From positions 62,001 to 126,000 of the forward strand of contig JABHTG010000057.1 in NCBI GenBank assembly GCA_018697205.1: DNA of 64,000 nt, written 5' to 3'. Each line of letters begins with the position of its first letter. The first letter of the stretch is position 1. The position numbers were made by a program, and so were the translations under genes. This document shows positions 17,737 through 26,900 of this stretch, in pieces. Source of the DNA: Nitrospina sp. (GTDB taxonomy: Bacteria > Nitrospinota > Nitrospinia > Nitrospinales > VA-1). The notes under the pieces were generated by a model. That model was not told the DNA's origin, did not search any database, and saw only the letters and a program-made list of their open reading frames with translations.

Positions 17737-18588
17737 GTGGACCTATCGATAATCATAGTCAATTTTCACCATAGTCACATGTTGGGTGACTGCCTTGAGT
17801 CAATTAATCGGACAATCCAAAAAACACACTTTGAGACTATCTTAGTTGATAACAGCAACAAAGATAAGGGCCTAGAAGCAATTTTAAAACTTTATCCAAA
17901 AACCCTGCTTATTAATAACCTAAAAAATGTAGGATTCGCGCGTGCTAATAATCAAGGTGCAAAAATAGCAAATGGTGATTTTCTTCTTTTTATTAACCCA
18001 GATACAACCTTGACTGAAGGAGCTGTAGAATCAATGCTGAATTATATTCGATCGGATCCTTCAATTGGAATTCTTGGTCCCAAGGTGTTGAATCCAGACC
18101 AAACAATCCAGTATTCTTGTAGAAAATTCCCAACAGTTTGGTCAGGACTATTCAATAGGTATTCCTTAACAACCCGGTTTTTTCCAAACAATCGTTATTC
18201 AAGAGATTATTTGATGCTAGATTATGATCACAATACCATTCGCTCAGTAGATTGGGTTTCAGGTTGCTGCATGATGGCGCCAAACTCTACTTTCAAAAAA
18301 GCTAATGGGTTTGACGAAAATTATTTTTTATTTATTGAAGATGTTGATTTGTGCCAAATTATCAAAAAAAAAGGACTACGAGTTGTTTATTTTCCCGATG
18401 CGAAAATTTTTCATAAAATTTCATCTAGTAATTCACGATTAACTTCTCAATTAATAATTAAACGACACAAAGGTATGATTTATTACAATCAAAAACACAC
18501 ACAAACAAACTTAGTTATAGAGTCTATAATTAATGCAATAATAATGATTCGATGTCTTGTGCAAATCTTACTAAACACAGTTAAATGA
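17737..18588 (+). CDS. GT2 glycosyltransferase (WbbL/rhamnosyltransferase-like)
   Basis: The 283-residue GT-A fold enzyme has LSIIIVNFH at the N-terminus, VDNSN near 39, the DxD-type NPDT near 88-91, and a C-terminal IEDVDLCQIIKKKGLRV stretch typical of the WbbL/RfbF type, which often transfers rhamnose from dTDP-rhamnose. The start is GTG 17737 with no Shine-Dalgarno sequence; the upstream ATG at 17717 is out of frame. It overlaps the WecA-like gene by four bases (ATGA), so the two are coupled. A rhamnosyltransferase role is supported only by the family tendency and the Rml genes in this window. Confidence 0.88.
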   Translation: MDLSIIIVNFHHSHMLGDCLESINRTIQKTHFETILVDNSNKDKGLEAILKLYPKTLLINNLKNVGFARANNQGAKIANGDFLLFINPDTTLTEGAVESMLNYIRSDPSIGILGPKVLNPDQTIQYSCRKFPTVWSGLFNRYSLTTRFFPNNRYSRDYLMLDYDHNTIRSVDWVSGCCMMAPNSTFKKANGFDENYFLFIEDVDLCQIIKKKGLRVVYFPDAKIFHKISSSNSRLTSQLIIKRHKGMIYYNQKHTQTNLVIESIINAIIMIRCLVQILLNTVK

Positions 18589-19682
18589 CTATTGAAAGTC
18601 CTCCCATTCCTGGTGCAATGTATCTTTGGGGTTATGGCGTTTCTATGATCTCTGCATTTGCGCTAACTCTTATTCTTATACTGGTATTTAGTAAGCTAAA
18701 GATACTCGCGCGCCCACTGAACAAACTAATGATTGCTATGGGAAAGCCCGTGATTCCTTTTGGCGGGATTCCTGTTATTCTATCTTTTCTCTTTGTTCTT
18801 TGGTTTTTTTACTTTGCAGAATGGATTAACCATGAAAATCTACGTATATTTCAAAAAATCACGCTAGGTGTGGTCTTAATGACAGGTCTAGGTATTTATG
18901 ATGACATCTACCACTGCTCTCCGAGGATTAAATTTTCTTGTCAAATCATAATCGCAATCATTCTTTTTTTAGCTGGTTTTCAGATCGACCGAATAGGCGA
19001 CGGGATAGAGTTAGGCTCATTTTCAATCCTACTTACAGTTTTGTGGATAGTAGGAATCACAAACTCTATTAATCTGGTTGATGGAATAGATGGTTTGGCC
19101 AGCGGATTGATTCTTCTGTCTTGTGCAACTTTAAGCTTTGTTTATCTAGAACGCAATATGGTAGAGGCATCATTTCTAGCTGTAATTCTAACAGGTTGCA
19201 TTTTGGGATTTTTTATTTTCAATTTTCCACCAGCAAAAATTATCCTGGGTGACACGGGGAGCCTCCCTCTCGGACTTTTAATTTCTTTGATTACCCTGTT
19301 ACCACTAAGCCAAAAATTCACAGATGAAATATATTACCTCATCCCCTTAATCACCCTATTAATTCCTATATTAGATACTACCTTTTCTTTTTTTAGAAGG
19401 ATCTGGAAGGGGATCAGCCCTTTTTCAAAAGACGCTGGTCACTTCCACCACCGTCTAGTTAAACTCGGATTTTCTCAGCTAAAGACGATAACTATTTTAT
19501 TTGTTATTTGTTTTTATTTTAATCTTACTGCCCTATTAACTGCTCATAATATAGATTTAATTCCTATGTTTATACCCATCTACTTTCTCTTCGTGATAAG
19601 CAATATAACTTTTTTTTTATATCTCTTGAAACGATTAGAAAACAAAAAAAAAGAGAAATATTATGGGAATTTATTTAAATAG
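18585..19682 (+). CDS. WecA/TagO/MraY-family polyprenyl-phosphate sugar-1-phosphate transferase
   Basis: This integral membrane enzyme of 365 residues would start lipid-linked glycan synthesis by moving a HexNAc-1-phosphate from a UDP-sugar to undecaprenyl phosphate. About ten to eleven membrane helices are visible. The cytoplasmic motifs are in order: IPFGGIP near 56, GIYDD near 102 (Asp pair), NSINLVDGIDGLASG near 161, ILGDTGSLPLG near 217 and AGHFHHRL near 285. It is flanked by overlapping genes on both sides (four bases upstream, twenty downstream), forming a tight operon with the GT2 and TPR membrane protein genes. It is the only initiating transferase seen in the window. Confidence 0.92.
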   Translation: MTIESPPIPGAMYLWGYGVSMISAFALTLILILVFSKLKILARPLNKLMIAMGKPVIPFGGIPVILSFLFVLWFFYFAEWINHENLRIFQKITLGVVLMTGLGIYDDIYHCSPRIKFSCQIIIAIILFLAGFQIDRIGDGIELGSFSILLTVLWIVGITNSINLVDGIDGLASGLILLSCATLSFVYLERNMVEASFLAVILTGCILGFFIFNFPPAKIILGDTGSLPLGLLISLITLLPLSQKFTDEIYYLIPLITLLIPILDTTFSFFRRIWKGISPFSKDAGHFHHRLVKLGFSQLKTITILFVICFYFNLTALLTAHNIDLIPMFIPIYFLFVISNITFFLYLLKRLENKKKEKYYGNLFK

Positions 19683-21714
19683 TCGGAAAACGCTTTGTTT
19701 TGTTCTATTGCTCATAATTGTTTCACTTCTTTATTCCAGCACACTTCACGCACCTTTTAACTTCGACGATGAGGCTGTTGTCAAATATGACATTGTGCAG
19801 AAAGAGGCTCGTGAATGGTTTGCTACTTTTTATCCCCCACGCTATCGACATTTATTTTACTCAAGTCTTATCTTTAACTACTCACAGGGTGGATTAAATC
19901 CATTCGGTTATCATTTAGTCAATACCTCTTTTCACCTTTTAACTTCAATTGTCATTTTCTTTATTGCTTCAATCACTATTAAAAAAGGACTCTCTTTAGG
20001 AAGAAAAGAAGCTTTTTTAATTGCAAGCATGACTGCCTTGCTCTTCGCGACTAACCCCGTCAACTCTGAGACTGTAAATTATATTTCAGCAAGGGCAGTT
20101 GGCATGAGCAGCTTTTTTTATTTCTCCGCCTTACTATCTTTCATTATTGGAAGTTTGCACAATAAAAAAATAAGATCAAGGTTTTCACTTTATATCCTGT
20201 CCTTAACTTGCTTTTTAGCTGCTGTTTTAAGCAAAGAAACTGCTCTAACTTTTCCAATCGCTCTACTTTTATATGATTTTTGTTTTATGCGGGAAGAGTC
20301 TTGGATTTCTCTCAAAAACCGATTGTTGTTTTTTTATCTTCCATCATTTTTATGCACTACTTTTGCTATTCTTCAAATTGTTTCGCTAAAAATTATGATC
20401 ATTGGTTGGTGGCAAAAAATAGACTTCGAATACGCACTAAAACAAGTTCAAATTGTTGGGCATGCAGCCCGCCTCATATTACTTCCAATTGGATTAACTT
20501 TTGATTATCACTTTCCCAATAATTTTTTTTCTAGCTATATTCTCCTCTCTATTACGGTCTTTCTCATAATAGGAATTATTATTGCAATTTCAATCTACTT
20601 TCCTAAGGCACGTGTAATAATTTTTTTTTCTATCTTCTGGTTTTTGATTACCTTGACACCAACCAACAGTGTTATCCCAAGATCGGACCTTTTAAGCGAA
20701 CGCAACCTCTATCTACCTTCCTTTGGAATACTATTTTTACTTTCCACCGCAACATGCCAACTTGTAATAGCAAGTAAAGATCAGTCCTTGGTTAAAAAAA
20801 TTAGTATCTCTTGCCTTGTTATTTTTTTCTTACTCCAGGTTATTCTTTTACACAAAAGAAATTTAACCTACAGGTCTAATATCCTTCTCTGGGAAGATAC
20901 GTTAAAGAAGTCTCCTGGAAAACTTCGGGCTCTTCATAATTTAAGTCATTTTTATATATCGGAAAAGAAGTACACCAAAGCTTTTATCACATTACGAACC
21001 TTGGCAAAGTCAAATGCATCCCCACACTATATAGCTTATGCTCACAGCAATCTTGGTTCCATCTATCTTCAACTCGGGGATTACCAAAAAGCAGAAAAAG
21101 AATTCAACTCTGGAATAAAAGCAAAGCCTTCTTTACCTACAAACTACTTCAATCTAGGAACTCTTTTAGCCTCCCAAGGGCGTAATCTGGAAGCTAAATC
21201 ATCTTATGAAAAAGCAGAAGAATCATATAAAAACTATCAATGGGGCTATCCAACACCTGTCGAACTTTATATTAATAAAGCACGCTTACTTCTAAAGTTA
21301 AAACTCTATGATCAGGCTGAGAGTTCTATTAACGATTATCTTAACCGCGCTCCCAAGTCTGGACCTGGACATTTTATTCGAGCAAATATTTTTTTAGCAA
21401 CAGGACGACTTGAACAAGCATTACATGAGTATAATCAGATAACAGACTCTCCCAAGCTTGAGGCGGAAGCTCACAACAATAGAGCATTAATTTTCATCAA
21501 AAAGAATTCTTTCAAGCAGGCTCTCGAAGAGCTAAACCAAGCAATAAATATTTTTCCAAATTTAATTGATGCCCACTATAATTTGGGGAATTTGCTTATT
21601 CAAACTAATGGGAATTTGATTAATGCTCGATGGCATCTTGAAAAGGCATTAAAGCTTACAACTGGCAAAGAAGGCATTGAGCGCATTAAAAATGCTCTAA
21701 AATCATTATCCTAG
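19663..21714 (+). CDS. TMTC-like membrane protein with C-terminal TPRs
   Basis: The 683-residue protein has a hydrophobic N-terminal half of about ten segments and a tetratricopeptide C-terminal part from about 420 to 675 (for example NLGSIYLQLGDYQKAEKEF and NLGTLLASQGRNLEAKSS). The first loop has FNFDDEAVV, an acidic motif at the same spot as the catalytic Asp of GT-C enzymes, and a later FGYHLVNTSFHLL. The order, membrane GT-C part then TPRs, matches the TMTC O-mannosyltransferase-like family. It overlaps the WecA-like gene by 20 bp. The sugar and acceptor are unknown. Confidence 0.75.
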   Translation: MGIYLNSRKTLCFVLLLIIVSLLYSSTLHAPFNFDDEAVVKYDIVQKEAREWFATFYPPRYRHLFYSSLIFNYSQGGLNPFGYHLVNTSFHLLTSIVIFFIASITIKKGLSLGRKEAFLIASMTALLFATNPVNSETVNYISARAVGMSSFFYFSALLSFIIGSLHNKKIRSRFSLYILSLTCFLAAVLSKETALTFPIALLLYDFCFMREESWISLKNRLLFFYLPSFLCTTFAILQIVSLKIMIIGWWQKIDFEYALKQVQIVGHAARLILLPIGLTFDYHFPNNFFSSYILLSITVFLIIGIIIAISIYFPKARVIIFFSIFWFLITLTPTNSVIPRSDLLSERNLYLPSFGILFLLSTATCQLVIASKDQSLVKKISISCLVIFFLLQVILLHKRNLTYRSNILLWEDTLKKSPGKLRALHNLSHFYISEKKYTKAFITLRTLAKSNASPHYIAYAHSNLGSIYLQLGDYQKAEKEFNSGIKAKPSLPTNYFNLGTLLASQGRNLEAKSSYEKAEESYKNYQWGYPTPVELYINKARLLLKLKLYDQAESSINDYLNRAPKSGPGHFIRANIFLATGRLEQALHEYNQITDSPKLEAEAHNNRALIFIKKNSFKQALEELNQAINIFPNLIDAHYNLGNLLIQTNGNLINARWHLEKALKLTTGKEGIERIKNALKSLS

Positions 21715-21775
21715 TTTTTATATGCTTAGCCCTATCATCTTCCTAGAAGTACTAGTAAAATAATAAATTCGTTTC

Positions 21776-21905
21776 TTAATTATTTATAGCCTATGCTTCA
21801 AAGTTATCTTCTTTGGTCAAATAAAAAGTTAACACTTTATTCTTTAGCCATAATTCTTCTTTCCTCGTGCTCATTTGGCCTTTGGTTTAAAGTAAAACAA
21901 ATTTC
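21776..21905 (+). repeat. 130-bp direct repeat, left copy
   Basis: This copy matches 23776-23905 base for base except at five positions (21831, 21835, 21856, 21879, 21892), all transitions. The spacing between copies is exactly 2,000 bp. Sequences on either side of the two copies do not match. The repeat spans 17 bp of leader and the first 38 codons of the YfhO-like gene. Confidence 0.95.
21793..21905 (+). pseudogene. Orphan 5' fragment of the YfhO-like gene
   Basis: Thirty-eight codons from ATG 21793 match the start of the 1491-residue protein at 23793 with three conservative changes (two Phe to Leu, one Ile to Val). After 21905 the likeness ends and the frame continues, up to 22050, through the antisense of the radical SAM gene. 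I take it as a truncated remnant created by duplication, not a working gene. Its first 40 or so bases may still carry the initiation signals of the parent gene. Confidence 0.85.
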
Positions 21906-23456
21906 CACATTTTTTTCTTTATTTAATTTATTTTTTTTTGATTTTTTCAAGTTGTTATCTACACTTATTTCAGAAGACTCTCCTTTAGAGCAGACATTCA
22001 GTTCCTTTTCGTCAGTTAAACTTTCTTGTACATTAATATGTGTAAATTGAACCTCAAAGAAAGCAAAGAAAGCCTTAATCAGAACTTTAATGTCTTTAAA
22101 AGATTCGATGCCAGAAAGATGTCGGATGATCATCCCTAAGCTAAAGTAGCTCTTTCTGAAAGCTTCTTTTTGTTTCTGCAATAAAATCTTCTTAGTTACT
22201 CCAAAGGGCACAAAAACCGGGTCATTGGTAGCTAAAATTTGTTTATGAAAGCCAGCTGCACGGTCAAAAGTACCGTATTTTTCTGCTGTTTCAAACAAAG
22301 GGGCTCCAGGGTAAGGGGTCATAAGACTAAAAACTGGAAAGTGAGGTTTTAAATCCTTAGCAAACTGGATTGTTTCGTCAATTCGAGAAGGGGTATCGCC
22401 AGGATTACCAAGCACAAAAAAGGTCTTTAACTTTATGCCTGCATCACGAACTCCTTTACAAGTCAAACGCATTTGCTCTTTTGTCGTACCTTTGTCTAAT
22501 AAATCAATAACTTCCTGATTGCCAGATTCAATACCCACCGCAACAATCCAACACCCCGCAGCCTTCATAGACTTGAATAAATCTAAGTCTCTAACGTTTG
22601 CATGAGCGTTGCTGTACCAAGTCATGTCTATATTATTCTTTATCATTAGATCGCAAAACTTAAATACTCTCTTCTCATTAATTGTAAAGGTGTCATCCAA
22701 AAACATAACTTCTTTAACTCCAAATTTTTTGGATAAAAACATTTGATAGTCCACCATATACTCTGGGCTATGAGCACGAACAATTTTACCTGATGGGGTT
22801 TCACAAAAAACACATTTATAAGGGCACCCTCTTGAACTAGCGACCGTCATATAAGGCGACCGTTTATGATGTAATAAATAAAGCTTATATGTTTCAAGAG
22901 GAGGTAGTAAATGAATAGCAGGGAATGGCATTTCATCCAAATCTTTGACACGCACCCTCTCTGAGTTGATGATAATTTCACCATCAAGACTTTTGTAGGC
23001 CAGTCCCTCTATTTCAGAAAATTCTTTAGCCCCATCCTCTAGGTGTTGAATCAACAATAAAAGAGTTTCTTCCCCTTCTCCCATAACACAAAAATCTATC
23101 GGAGTTTCTTGTAAGGTTTGGTGAGGTAGAAAAGTTGCGTGAGGTCCTCCTGCAACAATTTTAATCTTTGGGCTACTTTGCCTTATAGCGCGCGTAAGTA
23201 TTTCAATAACTGGATAGTTATATGAAAGCGTATACAAACCAACCATATCGGGAGATTCGCTTTGAACGTATTTAACTGTATCGCTTACTGAAAAACCTAT
23301 TGCATTACAATCAACAATAGAAACATCATGCTTATATTTCAATAAATAGCCCGCTAAAGAAGCTAAACCAACGGGGGGCTGAAAAGAAGCTAGTTTTTTA
23401 AATCTACCATAAACATCATCCAAGCTAATCGGTGGGTTAATTAGTATTATTCGCAT
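21837..23456 (-). CDS. B12-binding radical SAM protein with chimeric C-terminus
   Basis: The 539-residue protein has an N-terminal cobalamin-binding-like Rossmann domain (about 1-145, GGPHATFLP and GEGEETLL, lacking the DxHxxG histidine motif) and a radical SAM TIM-barrel with Cys211, Cys215 and Cys218 in RGCPYKCVFC. A lysine-rich low-complexity stretch (about 500-517) precedes the end. The last 22 residues (from EICFTLN to the stop) are read from the antisense of the duplicated YfhO-like 5' end, so they are not an evolved domain. ATG 23456 has a weak AAGG just upstream. The substrate is unknown; relatives perform methylations and other radical chemistry on unactivated carbon. Confidence 0.88.
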   Translation of the reverse strand: MRIILINPPISLDDVYGRFKKLASFQPPVGLASLAGYLLKYKHDVSIVDCNAIGFSVSDTVKYVQSESPDMVGLYTLSYNYPVIEILTRAIRQSSPKIKIVAGGPHATFLPHQTLQETPIDFCVMGEGEETLLLLIQHLEDGAKEFSEIEGLAYKSLDGEIIINSERVRVKDLDEMPFPAIHLLPPLETYKLYLLHHKRSPYMTVASSRGCPYKCVFCETPSGKIVRAHSPEYMVDYQMFLSKKFGVKEVMFLDDTFTINEKRVFKFCDLMIKNNIDMTWYSNAHANVRDLDLFKSMKAAGCWIVAVGIESGNQEVIDLLDKGTTKEQMRLTCKGVRDAGIKLKTFFVLGNPGDTPSRIDETIQFAKDLKPHFPVFSLMTPYPGAPLFETAEKYGTFDRAAGFHKQILATNDPVFVPFGVTKKILLQKQKEAFRKSYFSLGMIIRHLSGIESFKDIKVLIKAFFAFFEVQFTHINVQESLTDEKELNVCSKGESSEISVDNNLKKSKKNKLNKEKNVEICFTLNQRPNEHEERRIMAKE

Positions 23457-23775
23457 TAAACCTTGAGCCTATTGTAGGGAGGTAAAAATATGACAAAGGC
23501 AGCTATAGTTTTAGGTGTGTCTAAAGTATTTATCTACAAAGTAAGTCTACTAATTATAACAGGTGAATATCATTTAAATATCGGTATTTAAGTGTACAAT
23601 CTTAATTTTATTTTCGATTTTCATACTAATATATATAGTACCAATTTCATATCTTTTTAAATTAATTTTTTATTTAATGCCATGTGGTAATCTCTTGAGT
23701 GCTTTTCTCGATAAGCCACAAATGTCCTTCTCCATAAAGTATTGTTTAAAAGCCTTCTGCACCTCCGATTTTTTT
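23457..23775. other. Intergenic stretch between radical SAM gene and right repeat
   Basis: 319 bp that belong to the inserted block. On the minus strand it should contain the promoter of the radical SAM gene. On the plus strand a 33-codon frame (23490-23591) follows a good GGGAGG with six bases of spacing, but the peptide has no recognisable feature. Nothing resembles the sequence left of the first repeat copy. Confidence 0.4.
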
Positions 23776-23905
23776 TTAATTATTTATAGCCTATGCTTCA
23801 AAGTTATCTTCTTTGGTCAAATAAAAAGTTGACATTTTATTCTTTAGCCATAATTTTTCTTTCCTCGTGCTCATTTGGTCTTTGGTTTAAAATAAAACAA
23901 ATTTC
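23776..23905 (+). repeat. 130-bp direct repeat, right copy
   Basis: The partner of 21776-21905, with 125 of 130 bases identical. This copy continues without a break into the full-length YfhO-like gene, so it is the functional or parental copy. The left copy is the orphan. Confidence 0.95.
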
Positions 23906-26900
23906 TATCGCCTCTGAAAAAATCTTAGGCCTGTACCCATTGGCAGGCTATGCCGTCTCATCTCTAAAAACGCTGTTCATTTTCAGCTCATTGTGGCTGG
24001 GATTGTCTCTATTAATTAGTCAAGTCAGGGATGATCAAGGTGGAACTGCTTTAGCAAGAAATCTTTTTCTCTGTTCATTGCCATTTTGTGCTTTTCTTCT
24101 TTCTTCTATAAACGCAAGCCTCTCTGTACAAATTCTTTTGTTCGTTTTATTTTGTGGGATTCTTATTTTATTGAGCTTTCAAAACACATCTTTTTGGAAG
24201 TTTGCAAAGGAGCCGGTATGCGTTCTAGCTTTTTACTTATTATGTTTTTTTCTTATTCTAAGAAGTTATTCTCCTCTCTACCATAATACTTTCTGGGACA
24301 CATGGGGACGAAATGATTTTCTAATAAACTTGGAGCAACAGTGGGAAAATGCTAAGGCTTATGATTTTTTAGGCAACTTCACTCAAAGCGGAGCCTTGGG
24401 AGGACACACTCAAGGTGTCTACATGATCAGCGAGTTGTCCGCTCTCATTATTTTAATTTTTGATTTACCCATCATTGATCTGCTTGGCAAGTTTACCTCC
24501 GTCAAGTTTCTCTATTTAGGGTTTTATATCTTTGGAACCTTTGGCACTTATTTGTTTTTTCGCTATGGATTAAAACTATCAACTCTAATCTCAACCCTTG
24601 GAGGTCTAGGTTTTTTTTGGGGAAACTCTCCCTACTTGTCATTCATGGCAGGGGAGTTCCCTATCCATATGGTCCAATTCACTTTTTTCCCATGGATTCT
24701 ATTATTTATAAAACTTGCTTATTCATTTAATCGACCTGCACTAAGTTGTCTAGCGGGTTTGGTGGCCAGTCTCTCAGAATATGCAATGAGCTCTCACCCA
24801 GAATCTGACTTTATTTATTTCATATTTTGTAATTTATACAATTTATACCTTGCGCTAACACAGCTTGCTAAAAGTGGCCTTCAAGTGGCCTCGGTCAAGC
24901 GGTTTTTCGGTTGGCTTGTAATTCTTCCTATATTTTGGGGAATTGGCCTCGCTTACCGAGTCATCCCTATGATTGGCGCAATTCTTAATAAAGAATTTTC
25001 GATTGTGGATAGTCCGGGTAGCCTCGGCCTTGGTTGGACTGACGGGATCAACTCTTTTCAAAAACTTTCTACGATACTCTTCCGTTTTGAAAAATATCTG
25101 TTTGAAATTCCTCCAGAAATATATCTGGCAGGAGCATCAGGTACAGGTGGTTCGCTAGTGTATTTCTTTATCGGCCAGCCATTATTATTTTTTGCCTTTG
25201 CTTTTGTTTGTCTGACCTTTGTCACTTTGTACAAAAAGATATTGCATAAACCCAACCAATACTTGCAACACACCTATCTACAAACATCTTTATTCTTTGT
25301 GGTCATGTATCTGTTCTTATCCTGGAACCTACCTCAAGGAAACCGCTCCTGGCTCAGCGAATTCATGGTCTGGACTGGTTTTCTAAGAATACATAATGCC
25401 TATCGCTTGTCTACGTATTATTTCTTTTTTGGTCTCGTAACAGCGATGTATGGACTTAACTTTTTATTGCATATTAAAAAAATATTCACACTGAATATTA
25501 TATTCCTTTCATTTCTTACTATGCTTGGAGTTGCCTATATTAGCCCCTTATACTTGGCGAAACCGGACAAGATTTTTCTCGACGCGATGTTCCTTGTTTT
25601 GGGGTACCTGCTAGTCCTTAGCCATGCTTTGACCTACCAGAATAAAAAAATTCAATGGCTCCAGTTTTTGGCATTCCTTAAAACCTGGAAGATAAATAAA
25701 TTATTTTCACCGCTAACAAACCCTTCTAATTTTAGAAATACCACCGGGATAGTAATCATCGGGTTGACCTTTTCTTCATTCATTCTTCTAAATTCAACAA
25801 CAAGAGACTATCTACTCGCACAAAATAACCCTGAATTAAAAAAATCAAATATATATATTCCTGAAAGAGTATCGGTAACGCACTTAAAAAGTAATCAGCA
25901 TGACATGGCAAGTTTCGTATTTTTACAAAAAGAAATAGAGCGGTTTGCGTACGACTTTTCGAACAAAAGAAAAAAAAATCTTACCAAAAGAATCTCTGCC
26001 GCTGATTCACTTTTAGCATTCCCTCCTTCCTGCAAAAAACTTATTTTTTTTAATAAACAATTTTTTAACAAACAAAAAAATGAAAAGCATAAACATATTT
26101 TAAAAAAATTAAGTACCTATATGTACTTGGACCCAGAAATAGAAAGTTTACAAAAAACATTACTTTTAAAAGAAGAAAAAGTAAAACAAGCAACCCGTAT
26201 ATGCAGCGACTCTCTCACTCAACCGTCAAGCAGGACGCTAGCAAAAAGTGAAAACTTGAAAGTTTTAAAAACTGAAAACGGATTTCTTAATTCGTGGGAA
26301 CCCAAAAATATTTCTTATATAATCAAACGATCCTTGAATATTTTTTTAGACCCGGTTTGGCGTCACAGCTCAATTCAAAAGCCCACCTCGAAAGCCACTT
26401 TCATGCAGCGACGGTTTCGTCAAGACCTTAATAAGGTTGAAACCATAGATCTGGTTTTCAGCTCAAATGTTTCTAACCAGTTAATAAACTATGATTCCTT
26501 ACATGAATCTTCATGTAACCCCTACTGTAATATTGTACCTTCCAAAAGCAGCTCTTTTTTAGCAGTCAATCTCCGCCTTGCGGGCACTGCATTACCAGAC
26601 ACAGAACTTATTCTTCCAGCATATTATCTGCCGACTAAGATTATCGATAACAAAGAAAAAGAAACAACCTTGCGCGTTCACATAGGGGAAATGATTAAGA
26701 ACTACTTTGCATTTAATGAAATTTTACATCTTGATCATGTTTCTCCTCATAAGATTAACCCCAATGGTCATATTTATCTTAAAGAGATAATTTTTTTTCT
26801 CCAAGACAATCAAAAAAATATTTTAAAAAAACTGCCTTTAAAACGAGTTGATTTTCTAGGATTGAAAACGCCGTCGCCGCAAATTGATATGCCAGATGAA

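Noticed and set aside
17627-17752. 41-codon frame overlapping the GT2 start
   Set aside because: It runs into the GT2 gene in another frame, and its product resembles nothing known.
21793-22050. 85-residue plus-strand frame as a separate gene
   Set aside because: Only the first 38 codons come from the duplicated gene start; the rest is the antisense of the radical SAM gene. It is a truncated remnant.
23490-23591. 33-codon plus-strand frame with a good GGGAGG in front
   Set aside because: The peptide has no recognisable feature and lies in the inserted block, so I note it only under the intergenic entry.
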